From IMG/VR virus record IMGVR_UViG_3300026116_000077, positions 1 through 32,960 of that record: 32,960 nucleotides of DNA; one strand, given 5' to 3'. Shown here piece after piece: positions 1 through 7,888 of this stretch. The notes beneath the pieces were generated by a model that searched no databases, was not told where the DNA came from, and worked only from the letters and a program-made list of their open reading frames with translations. This DNA comes from a virus. Positions within the stretch are counted from its first letter, which is position 1; each line of letters opens with the position of its first letter. A program made the position numbers and the translations under genes.

Positions 1-2640
1 TGGCGAGGGGGTGATCGTTGACCAGGTGAGCTGGTTATAAGACATGGAGCGCGGCACGTACCACGGGTAAGCGTTGCAATCCAGGCCTATGCCCGACAAC
101 GGCTGGTTGCTTTGGGTGAGCGTGAAGCCGGTGACGAGGGGCATGTCCTGGCCGAACATCAGCACGGCGTCTGAGGTCTGATCGCTGGCGCTACCAGATA
201 CCGGAGGGGCGTACTGCGGCATCCAGCTCATGTTGATAGCTGCGCCAGCAGGAGGCTGCCCATAGGTGGCTGAACTGAGACTGCCGTTGGGCGCCAAGGT
301 GAACAGGCTGCCCGGCGTGCCGGACAGAGCCGGTGCAGTTGCCCCTAGGACCTCCCAGCGGTTGCCTTGAAGTTCGCCAGAGGCCGACCATGTCCACTGG
401 GGATCGGGGATTGATCCCATGGCAATCGTGCCGCTGAACCGCAGATCCACTTGCTTCCAGCCGTCCAATATCTCGGGCAGGGCATCGAACTGAGGTGGCG
501 TAATAGATACCGAGGTTCCGGTACCCGTGATGACAGGTGACGACAGGGTCAGTGGCACGGTCGTGTTGCCGAACCGGCGGGCGTAGAACCGCACCTGTGG
601 GAAGGTGAAGCTTGTGGCCGCAGTGATGGCCGCCGACGCATGGAGGGTCCAGGTTCGTCCTGGTGCGTCAGTGAAGCTGGTAGTTCCTGGGGGCTGCGCG
701 CTGAAGATGGGGTTTGCAACCAGCGTGCCGCCAATTGAATTACGAATCTCAGCGGAGTAGACCGTGCCGGTGAAAACGTCGCCGGTGCCATTAGTGTGGC
801 TGCCGACTTCAACCTGGGCCGCCCCCGAGAAGATGCTTGTCGTACCACCGGAAGTTACGCTGGCGCCGAGCTGTGTATATGGTCCGGCGGCAGTTGGTGC
901 CGTAAAGAACTGTACCGTTTTTCCCGCTGCCCCGTTGTCAACGTCCAGGGTTGCACGTACCGCAAGGCGCTGTCCGTCAAGAGCTGGAACGGGGATAGTG
1001 GAGTTGGCGAACTGGACGGAGGTGCCATCCGTTGACCACACCATGGAAAGCGTTCCGTCTGGGTTGATCGCAAACTCATAGCTACGTACTCCGGCCGCAC
1101 CCCATTTGGTGATCAGTCCACCGTTGGCGGTCCAGTCGTTGGTCTGAATATCAGCACGAAGGTCAATGTCACCAACGATGTCAAGTGCGGCATTGTCGGG
1201 AGTGGACACGTAGTTGCCTGAACCACCGGGCAGGGTGAGACCCTGCGCTCGGGCACCAAACAAACCCAGGGTCCCATCCTGGACATTCTGGCTGGCGGTG
1301 ACGGAGCCAAATACCTGACCCCTGGCCTGTCGTCCATAGACGTGCACCTCAGTGACAGGCCCACCGGAGGTGTGCAGTGAAAGCTGGGGTAGTACGTGAG
1401 TGGTCTCGCGACTGAAGACTTCGCCTTCGGTCTGAGTGAGGTTCACCTTGATACCTACGTGGACCGGATTAACGTCCAGTTCACGTAGGGCGCTGAGGGT
1501 GGGATAACCGTTAGCTGAAGCTGGCTTGGTGATACCGGCAATGATCGGACCCTGGATGTCTCCAATGTCGGGAGCAGACACCGTAACGGTGTATTGAGTC
1601 CCGCCAATGATGACAGGGTTCTGGTTGTAGTGCGTGTCAAACATTGGTACTGCGTTAGCGCCATTGAGGTACTGAAGGAAGTTACCGAATTGGGCTCCTC
1701 CATAGGCCACTCGTTGCTCTTCGCAGAACGTGACTCTGAGCGCCGCATAGCCCAAATAATAGATGCCGGCCCAGGTTCCGTTGGTTGCGCCAAAGTCATA
1801 TATCATGCTGTATCTATTGACCCCTGCCGAGATTTCGAACAGGGCCAAATCTTCGTACCGCCACGGGAGTCTCGCGGTGCCAGTAGTGGTGCTGTTACCA
1901 AACAAGATGGGGCCAGACGCCGGGTTGATCTCCCCCATGTTGACAGTGGTGATCTGAACCTGACCCGGCAATCCGAGCTGGATTCCCGAACCGAGGAAGT
2001 TGAGACCGCAGCCAAAGAAGTCAACCAGCGGGGAGTACAGAGCCACCCGGGGGGCCGGTGGGCTACCAGTCCGCTCAATGGATAGCTGGCTTACTCCTGC
2101 GTCCAGGAAGGGGGGATTGCTAGAGGCTGTGCCAGTTCCACTAAGGGTCGGATCCCAGCTCAGTTGATGTATCAACTCCACCTTGAGGATCCGCTTGTTG
2201 GCAAGCAACTGAGAGAACTGGTTAACGGCAAAATAAAGAGCCAGACGCTTGGGGTTGACGTTAGAGCTGGGCTGCCCTCTCATATAGAAGTTGTCGCCTG
2301 GAGTGAGCAACACCTGAGGGACGGGCGCACTGGAGCCGCTGTCAACAGAGCCAGTGATCTCAGCATTGTTGCAAGGGATGATCACTGAACGGACCGGGCC
2401 AGACAGCCCTTCGCGGCCGGTTGGATAAACCCCGATCAGCATTACCTGGTCTTGCTCTACCGAGGCCGGGAACTGATTGACATAGAACTTCCCAGACTGA
2501 AGCACGCGGTTCGCAGTCGGAGTGAAAGTGTGGCCGTACTCCACGGTGTTGATAGACGGGGAGAAGACAATGCCTTCATCCCGGATCGGCACCCACTCCT
2601 CGCCAACCACTCGGGGAATGTTTGGGTTATAGACGCCCAT
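1..2640 (-). CDS. Minor tail protein with LamG-like domain, 3' end outside the window
   Basis: An open frame of 880 codons runs from an ATG at 2640 to the window edge without a stop. The start overlaps the tape-measure stop by one base (TGATG), so the two genes are translationally coupled. Residues about 1-460 are beta-rich and I do not recognise a domain there. Residues about 470-640 look like a LamG/concanavalin-A-like lectin fold: LTLPGGSGNYVSTPDNAALD, then GLITKWG, YEFAINPDG and FTGTVYSAEIRN. A second Gly/Thr/Pro-rich beta region follows to the edge. A large LamG protein directly after the tape measure is typical of actinophage distal tail or host-binding minor tail proteins, so a role at the tail tip binding host surface glycan is inferred. 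The C-terminus, and any fibre or hydrolase domain, cannot be seen. Confidence 0.8.
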   Translation of the reverse strand, partial: MGVYNPNIPRVVGEEWVPIRDEGIVFSPSINTVEYGHTFTPTANRVLQSGKFYVNQFPASVEQDQVMLIGVYPTGREGLSGPVRSVIIPCNNAEITGSVDSGSSAPVPQVLLTPGDNFYMRGQPSSNVNPKRLALYFAVNQFSQLLANKRILKVELIHQLSWDPTLSGTGTASSNPPFLDAGVSQLSIERTGSPPAPRVALYSPLVDFFGCGLNFLGSGIQLGLPGQVQITTVNMGEINPASGPILFGNSTTTGTARLPWRYEDLALFEISAGVNRYSMIYDFGATNGTWAGIYYLGYAALRVTFCEEQRVAYGGAQFGNFLQYLNGANAVPMFDTHYNQNPVIIGGTQYTVTVSAPDIGDIQGPIIAGITKPASANGYPTLSALRELDVNPVHVGIKVNLTQTEGEVFSRETTHVLPQLSLHTSGGPVTEVHVYGRQARGQVFGSVTASQNVQDGTLGLFGARAQGLTLPGGSGNYVSTPDNAALDIVGDIDLRADIQTNDWTANGGLITKWGAAGVRSYEFAINPDGTLSMVWSTDGTSVQFANSTIPVPALDGQRLAVRATLDVDNGAAGKTVQFFTAPTAAGPYTQLGASVTSGGTTSIFSGAAQVEVGSHTNGTGDVFTGTVYSAEIRNSIGGTLVANPIFSAQPPGTTSFTDAPGRTWTLHASAAITAATSFTFPQVRFYARRFGNTTVPLTLSSPVITGTGTSVSITPPQFDALPEILDGWKQVDLRFSGTIAMGSIPDPQWTWSASGELQGNRWEVLGATAPALSGTPGSLFTLAPNGSLSSATYGQPPAGAAINMSWMPQYAPPVSGSASDQTSDAVLMFGQDMPLVTGFTLTQSNQPLSGIGLDCNAYPWYVPRSMSYNQLTWSTITPSP

Positions 2641-4550
2641 CACATGGTCCTTACTGCGAGCCGGGCATTACGTGCCGTGAGCTGGTCGATGATCCCGCCA
2701 CCGAGGGCCTGGCCCAGAGCAGCGGCCTGTGACGGGGTGGGGTTGGAACCGTTGAAGTTGGCGATCACTGATCCCGGCCCGAAGTTGATGTCACTGGCTA
2801 CGGAGTTCACTGCGGTGTTTACCTGATCCCCGCCGGCCATGATGCCCTTAGCAAAGCCCTTCACCAGGTTGGCACCCCAGCCCTCAGGCCCCCCGCCCAT
2901 GGACAGGGGTCCCACCTTGGCCGGGGAGTGGGTCACAAGGTGGTCAGAGATTTGCTTTCCAATGAAGGCCAGGACCCGGCCCAGTGGACCGAGCATGTTC
3001 ATGATGCCGTCAATGAAGCCCTGCATCAGTCGCCGTCCCCAGTCAGGTGCACTTCTGATGAGGCCCTCGAAGAATTGCCCGATCTTGTCGGGGAGCGTCC
3101 TGACCTCATCAGATCCACTGGAGATCCAGTGGAAGAAGTCACGGATCCTGTCAGCGATCCACTTGACTCCCTCTTCCAGTTTTCCGAAGAAGGCCAGCAC
3201 AGAGATGATCACAACGATCAAGCCGAAGAAGGACAGGGAGAGGATCTCAATGGCCTGGATGAGGACCTTGATCGCTTGCTTGCCGGCGTCACTCTCGAAG
3301 ATCAGGTTCAGCTCCTTCACCGCAACGGTGAAGTTGTTGAGGAAGTCCGCGCCACCTTCCTCATCGATGTCCTTGAAGAGAGTCCCAATTAGCTCCAGGA
3401 CTGACCCAATGGCGTCCCCCACGTCGATGAGCATGAGGGGAAGTCGTTCCAGCCAGTTGTTGAAGTCAGGGCTGGTCTTGAGCATGTCAAACCATTCTCC
3501 GATTTTGATCAGGAGAAGGTCGAAGATTGCACCAAGATCAGTGGCAGGACCGATCATCATGTCCAGGAACTGGAAGAACTTCTCCAGCAGCACCTCGAAG
3601 TAAGGCCCGTCTCGCTCCAGGAAGTGAGCGATGGAGTCAAACAGGTCCTTAAGGAACTTGGTGAATACGGGTGACTGGAAAGCCTTACCAACGACCTTGA
3701 ACCAGTCTCCCAGTGCCCCAGCTACCTTGATGACACCGAAGAAGAACTCACGACTGTTGGCGTTGAAGATCAGGCTGAGGGTGTTACCAAGCTCTCGGAA
3801 GAACGCAACCGCTGCACTCTTGCTCAACAGGTCGAAGAAGTCTCGGATGGGGATGAGGCTCTTGGCGAACTCAGCAATGGGTGGTGCTACGCCCATCAGG
3901 GCAATCTGTAGTTCCTTGGCGTTCTGGGCGCTCAGCACCGCCGAGATGACAGGCGCCACAGCCTTGAAGATTAGGAACAGCACACCAGCCTGAGCAATGA
4001 TCGCGGCCAGGATGGTAGGCAGCGTGAACAGGGCCGCGCTCAGCTCGTACACAGCCTGCACGGCGGCCAGGATCAGCCCAGCGATACCACCAATGACAGG
4101 GATCAGCAGAGCAATGAGGGGGGACTTGCCGGACACGTTGAAGGCGGCACCAACAGCGTCCTGGATGCCCGCACCGATCTTGCTGAAGACTCCACTGCTC
4201 TGAAGCCCTTCCGTCAGGCCCTTCTCCACCTCGGTGGCGATCCCATGAACAACGGTGCGGACCTGGCTCTTGTCGTAGTCAGGGACAACCTTGATGTGCT
4301 GGTGAACGGTCTCGCGATCCAGAGCATGTTCCAGGTCCCGAGCGACCTTAGGAGCCTCCGACTCCAGCTTTCGGCTGAGGTTCTCGGAGAGGCTCTCCCC
4401 CCAGTGCTCCCCGGTCTTCTTAACGGAGGGGTCAATGTCCTCAAAGGCGCGCTCAACACCACGCTTGGCCTCGCCGGGAAACGGGGTGGTGTCGGCATGG
4501 ACCTCAATCTCGGCCCTGCCGATGTCCTCGCCACCAAGTGGGTTGGTCAT
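2640..4550 (-). CDS. Tape measure protein
   Basis: This 636-aa protein should set tail length and be packed inside the tail tube. Residues 1-130 are charged and helical. A long hydrophobic stretch at about 144-208 (starting LIALLIPVIGG) and a second at about 428-460 (FFGLIVVIISVLAFFG) are typical tape-measure membrane-active segments. The C-terminal part carries the common end signature RRLMQGFIDGI, HSPAKVGPLSMGGGPEGWG and LVKGFAKGI. Position agrees: it follows two overlapping chaperone genes and precedes a minor tail gene. At roughly 1.5 angstrom per residue the length suggests a tail near 95 nm, short to medium for siphoviruses. The ATG at 4550 has AGGTGAGG just upstream, and that site is predicted to be buried in a stem (see 4551-4596). 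Confidence 0.9.
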   Translation of the reverse strand: MTNPLGGEDIGRAEIEVHADTTPFPGEAKRGVERAFEDIDPSVKKTGEHWGESLSENLSRKLESEAPKVARDLEHALDRETVHQHIKVVPDYDKSQVRTVVHGIATEVEKGLTEGLQSSGVFSKIGAGIQDAVGAAFNVSGKSPLIALLIPVIGGIAGLILAAVQAVYELSAALFTLPTILAAIIAQAGVLFLIFKAVAPVISAVLSAQNAKELQIALMGVAPPIAEFAKSLIPIRDFFDLLSKSAAVAFFRELGNTLSLIFNANSREFFFGVIKVAGALGDWFKVVGKAFQSPVFTKFLKDLFDSIAHFLERDGPYFEVLLEKFFQFLDMMIGPATDLGAIFDLLLIKIGEWFDMLKTSPDFNNWLERLPLMLIDVGDAIGSVLELIGTLFKDIDEEGGADFLNNFTVAVKELNLIFESDAGKQAIKVLIQAIEILSLSFFGLIVVIISVLAFFGKLEEGVKWIADRIRDFFHWISSGSDEVRTLPDKIGQFFEGLIRSAPDWGRRLMQGFIDGIMNMLGPLGRVLAFIGKQISDHLVTHSPAKVGPLSMGGGPEGWGANLVKGFAKGIMAGGDQVNTAVNSVASDINFGPGSVIANFNGSNPTPSQAAALGQALGGGIIDQLTARNARLAVRTM

Positions 4551-4596
4551 GCCTCACCTGCCCCTCAGAACCAATGTGGGCCATTAAAGGTGAGGC
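4551..4596 (-). promoter_or_regulatory. Stem that would sequester the tape-measure ribosome binding site
   Basis: GCCTCACCT at 4551-4559 and AGGTGAGGC at 4588-4596 are a perfect 9-bp inverted repeat. In the minus-strand mRNA the 3' arm AGGTGAGGC contains the Shine-Dalgarno sequence and ends directly at the ATG (4550-4548). A second 4-bp pairing (GCCC with GGGC) can form inside the loop. The structure fills most of the 66-nt gap between the chaperone stop and the tape-measure start. It would limit tape-measure initiation unless opened; the regulatory role is inferred. Confidence 0.6.
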
Positions 4597-4616
4597 GCCA
4601 CATGACCATGCTACGG

Positions 4617-5180
4617 CTAGTCAGACATGGAGAGGAACTGTCCCTCGGAAATAGCCATCTCCTCCTCGGGGATCTCCTCCCCAAAGGGTGGAGCTTCCAG
4701 TTGGGCCGCGAACATGGTGGCGTCCTGGTCCTTGAGCCGGCTCATCAGCAGCACCAACATGGCGTCCATCCAGGCGGCCAGAGACAGCCTCTCCGGGTCC
4801 ACGTGGTTGAAGGTGGCCTCGGCGCCCATGACGTCCCAGGTCTTCGCCAGGGTCTGAATGAGCCGTACCGCTACCCACCAATGGCGCCCGGTGACCTCCT
4901 CAATGACGTCCAGTGCCAGGTCTTCTGCCTGGTCTGGTTCCAGGTCACCAAGGACCAGACTGATGCCCTCTGGCATCAGCTCAACGAAGATGTCATCACC
5001 ACCCCAGTCGGGGCGCATCAGCACCTCAAGCCAGTCCGCAGCGGGCAGGGCGGGTATCTCGTACTCCTTGCCCTTAACCATGAACGCAACCGGACCCGGG
5101 CGCAGTGAACGCACCGGATCTCGGTTGGTCCGGGGGACGTTGGCCCGGGGGGTTTCAGGCTGACTTGCGGGGCCGACCAC
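4617..5180 (-). CDS. Tail assembly chaperone, downstream partner
   Basis: This 187-codon frame overlaps the end of the preceding gene by 26 nt and ends 66 nt before the tape measure, the classic place of the second tail assembly chaperone (lambda G-T type). It could start alone at GTG 5180, but it may be reached mainly by frameshifting from the first chaperone. The first ~33 residues (PETPRANVPRTNRDPVRS) read as a linker, and the folded part begins near FMVKGKEYEIPALPAADW. The rest is helical and acidic, with LSLAAWMDAMLVLLMSRLKD near residue 135. Such proteins bind the tape measure and recruit major tail subunits. An internal ATG in FMVKGKEYEIP is another possible start. Confidence 0.75.
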   Translation of the reverse strand: MVGPASQPETPRANVPRTNRDPVRSLRPGPVAFMVKGKEYEIPALPAADWLEVLMRPDWGGDDIFVELMPEGISLVLGDLEPDQAEDLALDVIEEVTGRHWWVAVRLIQTLAKTWDVMGAEATFNHVDPERLSLAAWMDAMLVLLMSRLKDQDATMFAAQLEAPPFGEEIPEEEMAISEGQFLSMSD

Positions 5181-5526
5181 GGCGTCTCACCACAGCGGGT
5201 TCGGTGGTCTCAGGCTTCTCATTGAAGGCCCTGGCGAAGATGACCAGGTCCCGCAGGGTCACCTCGCCCTCCTCTTCCAGGGCAATGAGGAAGGTGAGCT
5301 GCTCAGCCTCCGCCACACAGTTGTGAACGATGGAGAACATCTTGTCCATGGCCTCAGACTTGGAGCTGAAGGGCACATTGTCGGCCGCCAGGATGCGGGC
5401 GTAGCGGTTGAGGTGCATGACCTGGACGTCGGTCAGTTCCTTGATGAGGAACTCATGTCCAGCGATGGGAACTGTGGTAGTCCGGCGCTCTGCCCGGTCC
5501 TCAGGTTGCGTCATGGGGGGGATCAT
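5155..5526 (-). CDS. Tail assembly chaperone, upstream partner
   Basis: This 123-aa mostly helical protein has an N-terminal beta section (TTTVPIAGHEFLIKELTDVQ), central helices (VMHLNRYARILAADNV, MDKMFSIVHNCV) and a basic tail RRRGRPRKSA. Size, fold pattern and place fit lambda gpG-like chaperones: immediately upstream of an overlapping frame and two genes before the tape measure. It starts at ATG 5526, sharing bases with the stop of the gp10-like gene (ATGA). The ribosome binding site is weak, so expression probably depends on coupling. The final codons contain CCC-C, a candidate +1 slip site into the next frame. Confidence 0.75.
   Translation of the reverse strand: MIPPMTQPEDRAERRTTTVPIAGHEFLIKELTDVQVMHLNRYARILAADNVPFSSKSEAMDKMFSIVHNCVAEAEQLTFLIALEEEGEVTLRDLVIFARAFNEKPETTEPAVVRRRGRPRKSA
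5169..5172 (-). other. Candidate +1 programmed frameshift site CCC-C
   Basis: The zero frame reads CGG CCC CGC AAG TCA GCC TGA at the end of the first chaperone. A slip of one base forward on CCC-C (5172-5169) continues as GCA AGT CAG CCT GAA in the second chaperone frame. The tRNA can re-pair with CCC, and the stop lies only five codons later. The two frames differ by +1 (equivalently -2), not the common -1. Similar C-rich +1 sites are known for structural genes of Listeria phage PSA. That it works here is inference. Confidence 0.45.
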
Positions 5527-6017
5527 ATATCCCGGGTAGTTACCTTGAAACCATGGCGACGTCCCACCACCTGGAGGGGAATTTCCAGATACTTTTTGCC
5601 CCTCATGCCCGGATGGGAGTACCCGATCCGACGGGCCGAGCCAGGGATGTGAGGGAAGTACACAACCTTGCCAGCCTTGCGCCAGAAGAACCTGAGCTGT
5701 GGTCGCTTCCTGGACCCGAACCGGTAGAAGTGCGAGGCGTTCTTCGGGAAAATGTCGTGCACCCGGGCCCCGTCGTGCACAACTAGGGCCTGAGGCAGTC
5801 GGGACCCGACCGCACCACGGACCTGAGTGCCGTACACCTTCGGGCCCTGCAACTCGATGGAGGCCGCCAGCTCCCCAGTGACGTACGGGCCCTCGCTCAG
5901 GATCGCCACCGCCCCGGCGCGCATCTCCTGGAGAACCATCTCCATGAACTGCGCAGCATCCCTACCGGCGACCGCGTAGGCCTTCGGAATATTGATGCGA
6001 ACTCTAGCTTGAGGCAT
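5523..6017 (-). CDS. HK97 gp10-like head-tail connector or tail completion protein
   Basis: This 164-aa protein carries the usual gp10-like landmarks. There is an N-terminal helix, then PYVTGELAASIELQGPKV near residues 44-62, then GAVGSRLPQALVVHDGARVH, IFPKN and an aromatic basic section RFGSRKRPQLRFFWRK. Family members act at the neck or tail completion step between connector and tail tube. It starts at ATG 6017 inside the end of the 50-aa ORF and ends by ATGA overlap with the first chaperone. The late connector function is well supported by the neighbours (adaptor upstream, chaperones downstream), but the exact ring it forms cannot be decided from sequence. Confidence 0.75.
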   Translation of the reverse strand: MPQARVRINIPKAYAVAGRDAAQFMEMVLQEMRAGAVAILSEGPYVTGELAASIELQGPKVYGTQVRGAVGSRLPQALVVHDGARVHDIFPKNASHFYRFGSRKRPQLRFFWRKAGKVVYFPHIPGSARRIGYSHPGMRGKKYLEIPLQVVGRRHGFKVTTRDI

Positions 6018-6156
6018 CCCAGGCCGGATCCCAGACGAGGCGGAGGTAATTCAACACGATCAGGTTAGCAGTGCGCTCGGTCATGTAGACCCACCGTGGT
6101 ACGTCCCGCTCGAAGTCGTCGAACGTCTTCATGGGGATCACCAGGACCAGGCGCAT
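6004..6156 (-). CDS. Small 50-aa protein between connector genes
   Basis: An ATG at 6156 overlaps the upstream stop (TGATG), and the frame continues for 50 codons to TAG at 6004, overlapping the next gene's start by 14 nt. The product begins MRLVLVIPMKTFDDFERDVP and ends NYLRLVWDPAWDASS. The tight coupling on both sides and the absence of any other way to fill the 138-nt space argue that it is translated. I recognise no family. It is acidic and aromatic, without a signal peptide, and a role in the neck is only suggested by position. Confidence 0.6.
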   Translation of the reverse strand: MRLVLVIPMKTFDDFERDVPRWVYMTERTANLIVLNYLRLVWDPAWDASS

Positions 6157-6764
6157 CAGCAATCACAGTTGGGGAACTGAACGGTGGCGCTGACATACCG
6201 TTCCACGCAACCACCCAGGGGGGGTCCCTGAATCTGGCGGTCGATCACAAACGACATGCCCTCGAAGAAGTCGTTGGCGTTGTTGCGAATGGCGGCCCGG
6301 AAGCAGCACATGGCCTTACGCAGCACCACGGAGTCCCACATGTTCTCGATCGCAGCAGCGGTCCACTCGGTGCAGGTTGGCATCCCGAACTCGGCCGCAC
6401 CAGTGCCCTGCGTTCCCACCGGGACACAGCGCACCAGGCCCATCCTGACTTCCTGGCCCCATGCCGGGGGGAAGCAGGAGGTCTCAGCCTGGCGCTGGAT
6501 GTCCTGTTCGGGGAACTGGTTGGCAGTGGGCCAGGTACCCCCGATGGCCACATAGCCCAGACCCTGGCAACACAGGTCCTGGTACTTGTCGATGTCGAAG
6601 GGGATCTGAGTGGAGACCCGGTAGCAAACCTGTTGGGGGGCCTTCCACTCATAGCCCGTTCCGGCCGCTGCGGCAGCCGCCGTGACCGTGGCGATGGCAC
6701 TGCTCAGACAGGTCAGTGCGGCCTGGCTGATGACGAAAAGCGGATCGGGGCTAGGAAAACTCAC
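6156..6764 (-). CDS. Probable tail terminator-like connector protein
   Basis: This 202-aa protein starts with GTG at 6764, overlapping the adaptor stop (GTGA). It has an N-terminal helix (PLFVISQAALTCLSSAIATV), a central DLCCQGLGYVAIGG, then RMGLVRCVPV, a helical ENMWDSVVLRKAMCCFRAAI and a C-terminal GPPLGGCVERYVSATVQFP. This order (helix, beta strand with CC, RC-P strand, DxxxLRxA helix, final GPxGGC strand) resembles actinophage tail terminators, which cap the tail tube and join it to the head. It has 12 cysteines, including two CC pairs, unusual for a cytoplasmically assembled protein. The terminator assignment is by pattern; another connector ring is the alternative. Confidence 0.55.
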   Translation of the reverse strand: MSFPSPDPLFVISQAALTCLSSAIATVTAAAAAAGTGYEWKAPQQVCYRVSTQIPFDIDKYQDLCCQGLGYVAIGGTWPTANQFPEQDIQRQAETSCFPPAWGQEVRMGLVRCVPVGTQGTGAAEFGMPTCTEWTAAAIENMWDSVVLRKAMCCFRAAIRNNANDFFEGMSFVIDRQIQGPPLGGCVERYVSATVQFPNCDC

Positions 6765-7876
6765 GGCCAGGTCGTCTTCCTAGGTAGGGGGATGTCAGGG
6801 GACACTACGCTCATCCGTGACTGGATGTGGTAGGGGTTGAAGGCGTGGATGATGTTGTCCACGGTGGGGATTCCGGTCAGGTTGTTCATCAGCAGCGCAT
6901 CCACGTCGGCCAATGAAACCGTAACTCCCTGCCGTGAGATCGAGGTGACCCGTTGGGGCAACCGGCAGGCCTGACCCAAGCAGGCCTTAGCCCACTCGCA
7001 AGCCAGCTCCCCGCCAGCATTGACCAGAGCCGTTGGGACGGGAATGCCCTTCAGGTACGTGACCTGAAGAGTGTTGTCAGCAGTGATCCCCTTGTTATAG
7101 TCCTGCTTGAGGATCCAGCAGTTGTCATCCGACTGGTCGTGAGTCCGGACCAACCAGGTGTTGTTGTCGACGCGGTATGTGGCCGGGTCGATTACGGAAC
7201 CGTTCTGAATGACGTTCACGATCGAGTTAACGGGCCCATCCAGGTAGACCTGGCAATCCGGCTGGCAGGACATACACCCAGCGCCATTGCCGCACCAGCA
7301 GTTGCGCCACGCCCCGTTGAACAGGTACGGAACGAAGAACCCCTCGCCGTTCCAGTAGTACCCATACACGTCCCCCCAACCGTCGTTGCCGCTGCAATAG
7401 CGGCCACATGGTCGGACTGTGACGGAACATAGGCCGAACCTGCGCCCGGTGGCTGCCCAGAGCACAAGCCTGGCGTAGGTCTTGGCCGCGTCCTGAAGCT
7501 CGGTGGTGTACGTGTCCCACTCAGCGCAGCAGGAGGTGTCTACTTCCCAGCCGTCCTCGCAGGGACCCACAGTGACCGTGGAGGCGTTGTAGACAATGAT
7601 CGACTCTGACCCCTGGTATGGGGTCCCACTGACCGCGCCATTCCAGATGTCAAGGTAGAGGCCACCACTGACCGCAGCGGACCAGTTGTAGGTGTAGACC
7701 CCTGTGGCCGGATGCTGAACCCCAGTCGTGGTGGGGCCCACGATCACCGCACCATTCTGAAGGTTCTGAATGGTGATTGTGGGCAGCGAGTCCAGGTTGA
7801 CTAGGGGGCCACCGTCAAATTGGCGCACCTCCAGAACCAGGGGTCCCCCTGCACCTGATACCAACGAGACGGTCAT
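6761..7876 (-). CDS. Head-to-tail adaptor, cysteine-rich
   Basis: This 371-aa protein has two parts. Residues 1-100 form a beta domain (EVRQFDGGPLVNL, PATGVYTYNWSA, YQGSESIIVY). Residues 105-371 look like the actinophage head-to-tail adaptor: CCAEWDTYTTELQDAAKTYA, LVLWAATGRRFGLCSVTVRP, a strand-turn section, ACRLPQRVTSISRQGVTVSL and the end GIPTVDNIIHAFNPYHIQSR. Adaptors form the ring under the portal. There are about 15 cysteines, five of them in CWCGNGAGCMSCQPDC. The start is ATG 7876, 12 nt after the previous stop. The N-terminal beta domain may be an added Ig-like module; that part is less certain. Confidence 0.7.
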   Translation of the reverse strand: MTVSLVSGAGGPLVLEVRQFDGGPLVNLDSLPTITIQNLQNGAVIVGPTTTGVQHPATGVYTYNWSAAVSGGLYLDIWNGAVSGTPYQGSESIIVYNASTVTVGPCEDGWEVDTSCCAEWDTYTTELQDAAKTYARLVLWAATGRRFGLCSVTVRPCGRYCSGNDGWGDVYGYYWNGEGFFVPYLFNGAWRNCWCGNGAGCMSCQPDCQVYLDGPVNSIVNVIQNGSVIDPATYRVDNNTWLVRTHDQSDDNCWILKQDYNKGITADNTLQVTYLKGIPVPTALVNAGGELACEWAKACLGQACRLPQRVTSISRQGVTVSLADVDALLMNNLTGIPTVDNIIHAFNPYHIQSRMSVVSPDIPLPRKTTWP

Positions 7877-7888
7877 GTGATCAGCTTC

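Noticed and set aside
2839-5108. Plus-strand frames opposite the tape measure and chaperones (254 and 287 codons)
   Set aside because: Shadow composition, and they would need transcription against the whole structural block.
5515-5521. Run of seven G (C on the coding strand) as a frameshift site
   Set aside because: It lies at the very start of the first chaperone and would not join any two useful frames.
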